This document shows, piece by piece, positions 17,638-25,467 of a stretch of DNA of 64,000 nt. Each line of letters begins with the position of its first letter. The first letter of the stretch is position 1. The position numbers and the translations under genes were made by a program. Source of the stretch: an uncultured Ignavibacteria bacterium (GTDB lineage Bacteria > Bacteroidota > Ignavibacteria > SZUA-365); the NCBI GenBank assembly GCA_913061095.1, contig CAJXVM010000001.1, forward strand, positions 186,001-250,000, given 5' to 3'. The notes beneath the pieces were generated by a model. The model saw nothing but the letters and a program-made list of their open reading frames with translations. It was not told where the DNA came from and searched no databases.

Positions 17638-19043
17638 CCCTGCACAGAAAGCACCTCACGAAGAACATCCATGAACGATTCCCTCTCCGAATCCCAGCTG
17701 TAATCGCGCGCAGCAGATCGGCATCCCTCGCGCAGCCGTTCCCGCATTCCCGGCTCGTCAAGTATCCGGCGCACGCCGCGGGCCACCGACACCGCACTGG
17801 ACGGATCGACGGTGACGCCCGCCCCGCTGTCGCGCAACACGGCACCGATCTCGGGAAAATCACTGCCGACGACCGGCACTCCCGCCGCAATGTATTCAAA
17901 CAGCTTGTTCGGAAGACTGAGATAGTAGCTCTCCCCGAGATTTTCGATGATACAGAAGCCGATGTCAGCGGACGCGGTCCACAGTGGCAATTCCTCGCTC
18001 GGGACGGCAGGAAGCAGGTGCACGCGGTCTGCCCGGCCGCAGACTTCGGCGTGCAGTCGCACATCGTCACGCATCGGACCGTCCCCGAGGAACACCAGAT
18101 CGCACTCGGGCAACTCCGCGAGGGCGTCGATGCACACCAGCGCGCCGCGCCCCCGCTGCACGCCCCCCTGTGACAGCAGCACTGTCCGGTTTTCCGGAAT
18201 GTCAAGCTCCCTGCGAAGGAGATTCGCCGTGGCCGCGGAATCACCCGCTGCATCTGATTCAGCACCTGCATCCGATTCCCCACCTGCATTCGAAGCAACG
18301 CCTGCCTCTGAATCACCACCTGCTCCCGAATCACCCTTTGCAGCGGACTGCGACCAGTCTGGCAGATTGCGGATCACATGCACGGGAGAAAAATCCCCGC
18401 GGAGGATTTCGGCTATCGACTCGTTGACCGTCAGCACCGCCTGTGCTCCCCGGGCATAGCGCCGCTCGAGCAGACGCCAGAAGCGCTGCATCAGCGGCCT
18501 ATGAGTCAGTGCGGCGACGGACCGGTACAGCTCACGCGCATCGTATATCAGCGGACGCCCGGTACGCCGCGCCGCCCATGCGGCTGCGGGCAGGGCATAC
18601 AGGTCGGCGGCGAAATACAGATCTGCATCCAGCATCGCCGCGGCACGCGCTCCCTCCCGCCAGAAAGGCGGCAGCAGCGCGCGCAGTGTCGCCGGTGCAA
18701 ACGGACGAAAGCGCAGCTCACGTCCGAAACGCTCCAGATGAAAATGACGGGAAACGGGGGATAAAGAATGCTGAACGGTGTCGTCGGCCGACGATACGGA
18801 ATCTGCCGGCGGCGAATGCGAGGCCGGCGACGCTGCGTCTGGGGACTCAGCGGGTGGCGACTCCGCCTCTTGCGACTCCACCTCTTGCGACTCAGAATTT
18901 TGCGTCTCCGCCGTTGCAGATACCAAAAGCGTCACAAGCGACACATCCGCGATGTCCGCTGCGGCCTGCCGGAAACGGCGCAGGCGTGAATCCCGCGTGA
19001 CATCCCCCACGAATGTGAAGCAGATGTGCGGTGCGTCGTGCAT
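17634..19043 (-). CDS. Glycosyltransferase family 4 with two low-complexity insertions
   Basis: 469 residues with a GT-B fold. The C-terminal half has the donor-binding EX7E-like motif 'ENLGESYYLSLPNKLFEYI' and 'GVPVVGSDFPEIG', marking a retaining GT4-type enzyme that uses a nucleotide sugar. The N-terminal half includes 'PLIYDARELY'. Two unusual Ser/Glu/Asp/Ala-rich stretches interrupt the fold: about residues 48-88 (S-Q-E and S-P-P-A-E runs) and about 233-270 (six-residue repeats such as GDSEAG, GESDAG, AESDAA). It is the last gene of an operon five bases after a PorV/PorQ-like gene. It may decorate surface glycans or lipopolysaccharide; the acceptor is unknown. Confidence 0.85.
   Translation of the reverse strand: MHDAPHICFTFVGDVTRDSRLRRFRQAAADIADVSLVTLLVSATAETQNSESQEVESQEAESPPAESPDAASPASHSPPADSVSSADDTVQHSLSPVSRHFHLERFGRELRFRPFAPATLRALLPPFWREGARAAAMLDADLYFAADLYALPAAAWAARRTGRPLIYDARELYRSVAALTHRPLMQRFWRLLERRYARGAQAVLTVNESIAEILRGDFSPVHVIRNLPDWSQSAAKGDSGAGGDSEAGVASNAGGESDAGAESDAAGDSAATANLLRRELDIPENRTVLLSQGGVQRGRGALVCIDALAELPECDLVFLGDGPMRDDVRLHAEVCGRADRVHLLPAVPSEELPLWTASADIGFCIIENLGESYYLSLPNKLFEYIAAGVPVVGSDFPEIGAVLRDSGAGVTVDPSSAVSVARGVRRILDEPGMRERLREGCRSAARDYSWDSERESFMDVLREVLSVQG
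18232..18342 (-). repeat. 18-bp coding microsatellite in the glycosyltransferase
   Basis: Six imperfect copies of an 18-bp unit encode six-residue blocks (GDSGAG, GDSEAG, VASNAG, GESDAG, AESDAA, GDSAAT). The stretch sits between the two Rossmann domains, where a flexible linker is tolerated. A second, shorter-period Ser/Glu/Pro-rich stretch lies near 18790-18900 in the same gene. Confidence 0.85.
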
Positions 19044-19048
19044 GGAAC

Positions 19049-19966
19049 TCAGAGTGCGATGGTCAGCGCAACCGTGTGAGCGTTGCCGAAACTCTCGGTG
19101 AACGGCACGAAGGCATAATCGAAGCGCAACGTGCTGTACCGGGCTCCGGCGCCGAAGGAAATGTTCTTGTTGTCGTAGCCGGATTCATATCCCGCCCGCA
19201 GAAACACCATGTCCACATAGTCGAATTCCACACCGATGTTCGCGTGCGTTGTCTCCTCTTCGAGCAGCGTTACGCCGTTCACCTCGACATTGAGATGACT
19301 CTTGAGCGTCTCGAGCGGAATGCTGTAGCCCGCGCCGTAGCGCAGCAGCGACGGCAGCGTGGTTTCGACCGCACTCAGCTCCGACATGCTGCCGATGTTC
19401 GCCAGCGCCAGTCCGAACCCGAGATCCTGCAGGTCGCCGCTGAACGGATGCGCCGTCAGACCAAAATCGAATGCGTATCCGCCGGCGTCGTCAGTATAGA
19501 TCTTCTCGAAAATGTATTTCGCGTTCATACCGAAACTGACCGACTCCATGATGTCGAACGCCGCCGTTACACCGCCGGCGAAATTGCGTGAATCGGTCAT
19601 CCCGTCGGGCTCCACCGACGGCCGGTCACGAACCTCAATCCCCGCCACCGTCGTCAGTCCCATGAAAAGACCGAACGTCCACCCCTTCGCAGGCAGGACG
19701 ATGCCGATGTACTCGGTGGAAATATCCTGGATCCACTCGTTGTGCATGATGGTGATCGACGCGTCGGTATCATCCGCCAGCAGGGCGGGATTGTAGTACA
19801 TCGCGGATCCGAAATCCGCGCCGGCAACGCCCGCGTTGCCCATGGCCACCGTGCGCGCACCAACGCCGTTCTTGAGGAATGAAAGTCCCGCCTGGCCGGA
19901 CTGGGCATGCGCCAGCATCGGCAGCACGGCGATAAAAACAATCGGAAGGAAAAAGTATCGCTTCAT
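19049..19966 (-). CDS. PorV/PorQ-family outer-membrane protein (UPF0164)
   Basis: 305 residues with a signal peptide (MKRYFFLPIVFIAVLPMLAH, cleaved after AQ). It then reads 'FLKNGVGARTVAMGNAGVA' and 'SAMYYNPALLA', the N-terminal signature shared by PorV and PorQ of the type IX secretion system, followed by alternating beta-strand segments of an FadL-like barrel ending in a plain hydrophobic strand. It probably sits in the outer membrane and shuttles or docks sorting-domain proteins. A second member lies just upstream in the same operon. Which T9SS role each plays cannot be told from sequence alone. Confidence 0.85.
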   Translation of the reverse strand: MKRYFFLPIVFIAVLPMLAHAQSGQAGLSFLKNGVGARTVAMGNAGVAGADFGSAMYYNPALLADDTDASITIMHNEWIQDISTEYIGIVLPAKGWTFGLFMGLTTVAGIEVRDRPSVEPDGMTDSRNFAGGVTAAFDIMESVSFGMNAKYIFEKIYTDDAGGYAFDFGLTAHPFSGDLQDLGFGLALANIGSMSELSAVETTLPSLLRYGAGYSIPLETLKSHLNVEVNGVTLLEEETTHANIGVEFDYVDMVFLRAGYESGYDNKNISFGAGARYSTLRFDYAFVPFTESFGNAHTVALTIAL

Positions 19967-19984
19967 GATCCGTGTTCCCGTGAA

Positions 19985-21109
19985 TCAGAAATGAAGAGCG
20001 AAAGAGAGTACATGTGTCGGCGACGGGGCCACCGGCTCGAGAATGAATGCGTAATGAATGATCGGCTGCATCTGCGCGACAGGCTGGCTGACCGAGAACC
20101 CGATGGTCGGACGCGGGTCGATGCCCATGTCGGACAGATCGAGGCGCTCGACGCCTCCGCGCAGCGCAATATTCTCCGCGACCGGCACCTCCACACCCAG
20201 CCGTGCCATGTACACGTCCCCGTCGATCTGCTCGATTTCCGCCGATGCGAGCCCGCTCTCGGACGGCAGCGTATAGCCGATACCGAGACGGAAAATGCGC
20301 GCGAACGGATCCTCGGTGGAGTTGCCGCGCTCCGCGCCGTACAGATCACTCGTATCCCACTGGTACTTCGTGAGCAGCTCCTGCGCCACGAGCGCAATGC
20401 GCAGCGACGACGACACCATGTACAGCGCGCCGATGTCGAGTCCGAATCCCGACGAGGTGATATCCTCGTACACACCCGAGTAATAAAACTTCGCGCTGAA
20501 TCCCACCGCAAGCCGATCGGAGAAGCGCGTGCCGAAATTCGCGTAGAACTGGTTCTCGAACACGCTCAACATATCGGTCTTGAAGCCGTCGCTGTCATAC
20601 CCCTGAATATCCGCGTCGCCGGCGTTGATCCAGCCCACGGAAATACCTGAAATGGACTGCACGCCCGGCTCATCGGCATACACGCGCGCTTCCTCGTCAT
20701 AGATGCGGATGGTCTGCGTGTAGCTGACCTGGTTGAATTTGCGGTCCAGCGCCAGGAAGGAGTAACTCCCGCGAAACACATGCCCCTCCTGAAAGGCACT
20801 CAGCGCGGGGTTATAATACGTGGCGATCGTGCCGGTGTTCACCGTCGACAGCGCATTGCCCATGCCCTGGCCGCGCGCACCGAATCCCATGCGGGTGAAC
20901 GCGCCGGCCGTGCCGTTCTGTGCCTGCAGCGATGTGGACGCCAGCAGCAATGCAGCGAGCAGCAGAAGGAATGCCAGCCCGGCTTGCACAGGATTCCATC
21001 GGGATTGTCCGGCTGCGCCGGGATGGACGGCCGTGCGCGCAACTGCGCGCGTCCGGCGATTCGACGTGACAGGATATGCACGGTCCATGCAGGAAATTCT
21101 CTCTGTCAT
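19985..21109 (-). CDS. Second PorV/PorQ-family outer-membrane protein
   Basis: 374 residues from the ATG at 21109, chosen because GAGG lies six bases before it; an earlier ATG at 21121 overlaps the upstream stop (ATGA) and is an alternative. The N-terminus is basic and long, then a hydrophobic signal segment ('LAFLLLLAALLLASTSLQAQ') that ends in an AQ cleavage site. The mature start 'FTRMGFGARGQGMGNALSTV' followed by 'ATYYNPALSA' matches the PorV/PorQ family, and beta-barrel strands follow. It is paralogous to its neighbour. The long pre-signal extension is unusual and could reflect a misplaced start. Confidence 0.8.
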   Translation of the reverse strand: MTERISCMDRAYPVTSNRRTRAVARTAVHPGAAGQSRWNPVQAGLAFLLLLAALLLASTSLQAQNGTAGAFTRMGFGARGQGMGNALSTVNTGTIATYYNPALSAFQEGHVFRGSYSFLALDRKFNQVSYTQTIRIYDEEARVYADEPGVQSISGISVGWINAGDADIQGYDSDGFKTDMLSVFENQFYANFGTRFSDRLAVGFSAKFYYSGVYEDITSSGFGLDIGALYMVSSSLRIALVAQELLTKYQWDTSDLYGAERGNSTEDPFARIFRLGIGYTLPSESGLASAEIEQIDGDVYMARLGVEVPVAENIALRGGVERLDLSDMGIDPRPTIGFSVSQPVAQMQPIIHYAFILEPVAPSPTHVLSFALHF

Positions 21110-21117
21110 GTGATTCC

Positions 21118-22686
21118 TCATTGCAGCACCACCACTTTCGTCCAGCGGGGATCCTGATCGCCTTCGCTGACTTCGATGTAGTACACGCCGTTGGCGACGC
21201 GCTCGCCGTTGTCGTTCAAGCCGTCCCACACCTCGTCAAACTCGACATCCGGGGCGCGGCTGGCATTGCGCAGCAGCGTGCGCACCGGCATCATGGCGAA
21301 GTCGTAAATTTTGATGCTCACGCTTCCGCCGCCTGTTCTGTAATGGATGCGACAGACCTCGTCGTCGGGCGCGAAGGGATTGGGATAGGCGTAGACCTCT
21401 TCGACGGACGCCAGCTTCTGCGCGGCGCGGAGGATGGTCCAGCGCGTCCCGAAAAACGACTCGTCACTGTCTTCGGTATACATCAGTCCGTCGCTGTTCG
21501 CCACCCAGACCCGATCGCCCTGCGATACCGCGGCGAAGCAGCGCTCGTCGGCGGAGATCTGTCTGCTCGCTGCATCGACGAAGCGCGAGAAGGCGATCCA
21601 GCTCCTGCCCCCGTCATCGGAGCGGTAGATGCCGCTATTCGTGGCCGCGTAGACGACCTCGTCCTTGAATCCGAAATTGTGCGTGAACTCGCCGCGCAGC
21701 GCCGTCTGCCAGCTCTCGCCCATGTCCGTGGTATAACTGACCGCGCGAAACTCGATGGGATTCAGCGCGTTCACCGTGGCGGCCCAGACATGGCGCACGC
21801 CCCCGATCATGTTGTCGCCGATCGCGACGACGAAATTCCCCGAGATGGGCTGCGTCTGGTTATTGAAGGAAAACTTCCGCCACGACACCCCGCCGTCGGT
21901 GGAGAGATTGATGCCACCCGCCGTGCCGACCCAGATCGTGTCGTCGCTCATGGCATGGACGGAAAACACACGGTGATTGAGGCTTTCGCGCAGACCGAGA
22001 TCTGGACGGTTGACCGGCGATAGCTCGAAGTCCAGCGTGTCTTCCGGCGCGATGCGATCGAGAAAATCCGGCGGCAGTATCACGGGCTCAAAGGTCTGGC
22101 CACCGTCCGTTGAGCGGCGCAGTCCGCCGGCAAAACTCGCGATGAACACCGCCTCGCCCGTCACGGCGATGTCATAGGTGATGTTGTTGATATCCGTCGT
22201 GACTGCGAGCGCAGCGATTGTATTAGAACCGTATGTGATCTCGTAGGTGGACATGTCCTCGGACTCCCGCGGCTGCTCAAAGTGCGTCCACGTCCGTCCA
22301 TTGTCGGTCGAGCGGACAAGCCCCAGGCCGACGGGCAGCGATCCCTGGTCGCTCTCTTCCGAGCCGGCGAGCGACGCCCAGAACGTCGATCCATGCGCTT
22401 CCAGCGCGGCGATGTCTTCGCGGTCGAAGGGCTCGAGGCCTCCGTAATGTGTCCACGTCGCACCCCCATCCTCGGTGCGGTCGATCCCCTTGCCGCCCGC
22501 CACCCAGAGCGTGTCGCCGCGCACCAGGAGGTCGACGGCGCTGTTGCTCAGCGGACGGTCATCCTCCCCCGCCACGGTTTTGCGAAAATCGAATGACGCA
22601 GGATATTCCTGCGCATGCGCGGCCGCGGGCAGCAGCGCGCAAGCACAGACGGCGATCATTCCCTTGATGAATCGGGCGATGTGCAT
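21118..22686 (-). CDS. Secreted BNR-repeat protein with FlgD-like C-terminal domain
   Basis: 522 residues with a signal peptide (FIKGMIAVCACALLPAAAHA, cleaved near AQE). Asp-box motifs recur ('DRTEDGGATWTHYG', 'RSTDNGRTWTHFE', 'RSTDGGQTFEPV', 'LSTDGGVSWRKF'), indicating a beta-propeller. The C-terminus ('AYPNPFAPDDEVCRI', 'WDGLNDNGERVANGVYYIEV') is the FlgD-Ig-like version of the T9SS sorting domain. Its start overlaps the stop of the lipoprotein gene (TGATG), and its stop overlaps a possible start of the PorV-like gene, so the cluster is translationally coupled. A surface or secreted binding role is inferred. Confidence 0.85.
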   Translation of the reverse strand: MHIARFIKGMIAVCACALLPAAAHAQEYPASFDFRKTVAGEDDRPLSNSAVDLLVRGDTLWVAGGKGIDRTEDGGATWTHYGGLEPFDREDIAALEAHGSTFWASLAGSEESDQGSLPVGLGLVRSTDNGRTWTHFEQPRESEDMSTYEITYGSNTIAALAVTTDINNITYDIAVTGEAVFIASFAGGLRRSTDGGQTFEPVILPPDFLDRIAPEDTLDFELSPVNRPDLGLRESLNHRVFSVHAMSDDTIWVGTAGGINLSTDGGVSWRKFSFNNQTQPISGNFVVAIGDNMIGGVRHVWAATVNALNPIEFRAVSYTTDMGESWQTALRGEFTHNFGFKDEVVYAATNSGIYRSDDGGRSWIAFSRFVDAASRQISADERCFAAVSQGDRVWVANSDGLMYTEDSDESFFGTRWTILRAAQKLASVEEVYAYPNPFAPDDEVCRIHYRTGGGSVSIKIYDFAMMPVRTLLRNASRAPDVEFDEVWDGLNDNGERVANGVYYIEVSEGDQDPRWTKVVVLQ

Positions 22687-23504
22687 CAGCGTACGATAAT
22701 GTTGTGAATAACGACTTTGCTCGTGAGGTTGGAGTAGTCGACGGCACGGAACTGGAAATCATACTCTCCCTTCTGTGCCGTGGGCGGCAGTTGCACACGA
22801 ATGGAATACCATCCGTCGCCCGCCACCATGTCGCCCTGCGAGGTATTGCCGTCGTCGGCCATTGAAAACGGATTGCCGGAGGACGGGGAGCCATCGGGGC
22901 GATAGCTGTTGAAAAACACCTGCTTGATGTCCTGCTGTCCGCTGGCATCGACCACGTTAACCGACATGTCAAACACGACAACCTGCGACTCCAGCTCGAG
23001 CGTGTCCGGCGCTCGCACCTCGACAATCTCCGGCGGATTCGCGCCGCTGATGACACGCAGTTTCCCGAGGGCGCTCGACACCGCTGCCTCGCCGTCGGCG
23101 GTCACCTCCACGGTGTAATCCCCCACATCCCCGCGCGTGAGATCCAGGTCGAACGCAAATGCGTACGGTCCCGAAACGGCATCACTGATCGTCTCTTCCG
23201 CCACCACCTGCCGGCCGCCCTCGGGCCGGACCGTGCAACGAATCACCGCCGGTTCGTCGGGCGCGGTGGGACGCGTCATGCGGACATCCACGCGCAGCGG
23301 AATGGTCACCGGATCGTCCGGAGACTTGTCTTCACCCGGTACGACGTTCAGGGTATCCGTATCCACGAGGAAATGGGATAAGTGCAAGTCAGAAAAGACG
23401 ATAGGGTTGTCAGTGAGAGCAGGATCGATGGTCGAATCGTCCTCGCTGCAGGATGCGGCGAGCAGGACGATTACCAGTGAAAGGACACCATGTTTCAGGC
23501 TCAT
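22686..23504 (-). CDS. Lipoprotein with Ig-like modules
   Basis: 272 residues from the ATG at 23504, which follows an AAGGAG site (11-base spacing) and opens a lipoprotein signal (MSLKHGVLSLVIVLLAASC); the lipid-bearing cysteine is in 'LLAASCSED'. The rest is beta-rich with two Ig-like repeats ('VDVRMTRPTAPDEPAVIRC', 'PPEIVEVRAPDTLELESQ') and a C-terminal block 'DGWYSIRVQLPPTAQKGEY' like domains found with choice-of-anchor or FlgD-type proteins. First gene of the five-gene envelope operon reading leftward. Function unknown; an outer-membrane or periplasmic lipoprotein accessory is likely. Confidence 0.8.
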   Translation of the reverse strand: MSLKHGVLSLVIVLLAASCSEDDSTIDPALTDNPIVFSDLHLSHFLVDTDTLNVVPGEDKSPDDPVTIPLRVDVRMTRPTAPDEPAVIRCTVRPEGGRQVVAEETISDAVSGPYAFAFDLDLTRGDVGDYTVEVTADGEAAVSSALGKLRVISGANPPEIVEVRAPDTLELESQVVVFDMSVNVVDASGQQDIKQVFFNSYRPDGSPSSGNPFSMADDGNTSQGDMVAGDGWYSIRVQLPPTAQKGEYDFQFRAVDYSNLTSKVVIHNIIVR

Positions 23505-23539
23505 AGGCTCGAATTCTCCTTCAGTGGTTGGCCGTGTAA

Positions 23540-23580
23540 TGAAGCCGGGGCATGTCGCAACAGACAATGCCCCGGCTTCA
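23540..23580. terminator. Strong stem-loop, probable terminator of the M50 operon
   Basis: GAAGCCGGGGCA (23541-23552) pairs with TGCCCCGGCTTC (23568-23579), and TGTC/GACA extends the stem with a one-base bulge. No U-tract follows on either side. Its place between two same-strand operons suggests termination or RNA-end protection. Confidence 0.6.
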
Positions 23581-23667
23581 AATCACACTATCAAGGAGGC
23601 GCTATAAACATACGTCACCCCCCGTCGAAAGTCAATCGCAAACTGCCGCCGGGACGGATTTTTCCCC

Positions 23668-24711
23668 TCATGCGAGATAGAGCGGCGCCGGTGACAGACA
23701 GACAAAAAACATGAAATAGGAAAACCATCCGAGCGCACGCCTCCCGGGCGTAAGTGCTTCATATTCCGGCACATCCGGGTGACGCACCTTGACCACCACC
23801 GCGATGAGCAGCGCCCAGAACAGCCATCCCGGCCAGAACCAGGCTTCGAAGCTGCCGAATGCTTCCATGAAAGCGACAGCAGGCCCTCCGAATCCGGCGA
23901 GTTCCATAATGGCCGGCAGTATGCCGATGCCGCCGAGCGCCACGAGCACGGTCACCGTGATGCGGCCGACGATATGCTGTTTTTTCCCGAACATCGCGTA
24001 CGTGATGTGTCCCCCGTCGAGCTGCCCCGCCGGCAGCAGGTTCAGCGCCGTGACCAGCAGTCCGAACCAGCCTGTGATGAGATAGGGATAATGATACATC
24101 TCCGTCATCGGCGGCACGTAAGCGCCCGGACGGCTGAACACCTCCTCCATGAACATGTACAGCAGCGTCTTCCCGAAGGTCAGGGAGAATCCGGGTTCGG
24201 CGGATGCCGCCATGCCTTTGGCAAAATCATAATCGGGATGGATGGCAAGAAGGAAATCCTGCCCGGGCAGTGTCATGAATCCATAGGCGAGGACAAAAAG
24301 GCTCGCGATGAATCCCGCGACGGGACCCGCGACCCCGATGTCGAACAGTGCGCGCCGGTGCGGGATCTCCTGCTTCGTGCGGATGACGGCGCCCAGCGTT
24401 CCGAAATTAATGAACTGCGGCAGCGGCGGCAGGGGGATGTAATACGGCAGTGTGACCCGCACACCGTGATGCTTGGCCGCGAAATAGTGCCCGAATTCAT
24501 GACAGCTGAGGATGAACAGTCCAGCCAGCGCATACGGGATGCCGATGCCGATGTATTCGAGGTCGATTCTGTTCTGCCAGAGCATCCCCGCCACCGTCAT
24601 GCTGGCGAAGGTCACGAGAAACAGTGCCGCGTGCTTTGTGACCTGCAGCGGCCGGAGCTCGGGGGAACGGACAGTTGTGGCGTCGTCGTGCATGTCGTGT
24701 CGTGTTTCCAT
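23668..24711 (-). CDS. Site-2 protease family (M50) membrane metalloprotease
   Basis: 347 residues with several transmembrane segments. The zinc motif HExxH is visible in 'FILSCHEFGHYFAAK', and the third ligand in 'NLLPAGQLDGGHITYAMFG' (the LDG motif), both on membrane helices as in S2P enzymes. 'LPQFINFGTLGAVIRTKQ' and 'DIGVAGPVAGFIASLFVL' match the group of soluble-loop-poor S2P homologues close to plant EGY and cyanobacterial enzymes. It should cleave membrane-spanning substrates within the bilayer, for example an anti-sigma factor, but none is encoded nearby. It is the last gene of a long minus-strand operon. Confidence 0.88.
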   Translation of the reverse strand: METRHDMHDDATTVRSPELRPLQVTKHAALFLVTFASMTVAGMLWQNRIDLEYIGIGIPYALAGLFILSCHEFGHYFAAKHHGVRVTLPYYIPLPPLPQFINFGTLGAVIRTKQEIPHRRALFDIGVAGPVAGFIASLFVLAYGFMTLPGQDFLLAIHPDYDFAKGMAASAEPGFSLTFGKTLLYMFMEEVFSRPGAYVPPMTEMYHYPYLITGWFGLLVTALNLLPAGQLDGGHITYAMFGKKQHIVGRITVTVLVALGGIGILPAIMELAGFGGPAVAFMEAFGSFEAWFWPGWLFWALLIAVVVKVRHPDVPEYEALTPGRRALGWFSYFMFFVCLSPAPLYLA

Positions 24712-24717
24712 GAAAAA

Positions 24718-25467
24718 TCAGCCCCCCGCCCACAGCTGGCGCCGGCGGACCTGCGCGCGTTTCTTCCGGCGCAGCGTATTCTGGCTGATCATGAGGGAGA
24801 GGATCTCCCGCACGGTGGTAAAGTTGTAAAACCGCCGGAACGTGATGTTCTGTTCCTGGCAGTACGTTTCGAGGGCGCCGCGTGCGAGCACCATATCGGC
24901 ATACCCGGCAGCCTCGAAATCAGACGTGCCGTCGCCGATGTACACGATGATATCGTCCTCCTGAGAGCGCAACGCAACCTGGTTGCTCTTGCAGTGCGCG
25001 ACCTCGGGACAGCGGGAATCAAAATACGGAAAATCCATCAGAGGTGATCCTCCGGTGAGGCGCATGGTGTTGCTCAGGTACTGGAATTCAATTCCCGCCT
25101 TCTCCATCAGGAGGTCGATGTAGAGATCCACGCCGTCGCTGAGCACGAGCAGCGGATACCCGTGCTCGTCGCACCAGCGCATGAAGCGCGGGAACGCGGG
25201 ATCGATTTCATACGGCGCGAGGAAATCGCGCAGCTGCCGCATGGTAAGCGAGGAGATGCGCCGGCACAGTGCCTGGTATGCGGCGGGCGCTTCGAGTTCG
25301 CCCGCCTTCCAGCGGCCGCGGATGTCTTCGAAGTATTCCTCCCCGCTGAAATGCCGGAACAGGTCAGCGCCCACATCCTCTTGAGTCATCGTGCCGTCGA
25401 AATCCGTGTAGATCCGAATCGTCGGTGGCGGCAGCTTCGAAGTGAATGGCTGTCTGCGCATCGTCAT
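24718..25467 (-). CDS. MtnX-like HAD-IB phosphatase
   Basis: 249 residues of the haloacid dehalogenase superfamily. Motif I is 'IYTDFDGTMTQEDVG' (nucleophile and acid aspartates in DFDGT), motif II 'PLLVLSDGVDLYI', and motif IV 'DIIVYIGDGTSDFEAAGYAD'. The pattern and size match MtnX, which removes phosphate from 2-hydroxy-3-keto-5-methylthiopentenyl-1-phosphate in methionine salvage. No other salvage genes lie nearby, so the substrate stays open. The ATG overlaps the gatA stop (ATGA), giving translational coupling. Confidence 0.82.
   Translation of the reverse strand: MTMRRQPFTSKLPPPTIRIYTDFDGTMTQEDVGADLFRHFSGEEYFEDIRGRWKAGELEAPAAYQALCRRISSLTMRQLRDFLAPYEIDPAFPRFMRWCDEHGYPLLVLSDGVDLYIDLLMEKAGIEFQYLSNTMRLTGGSPLMDFPYFDSRCPEVAHCKSNQVALRSQEDDIIVYIGDGTSDFEAAGYADMVLARGALETYCQEQNITFRRFYNFTTVREILSLMISQNTLRRKKRAQVRRRQLWAGG

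Noticed and set aside
19907-20650. Long plus-strand open frame opposite the PorV-like genes
   Set aside because: It is the antisense shadow of two real genes with signal peptides and family motifs; its composition is Arg/His-rich with no fold signature.
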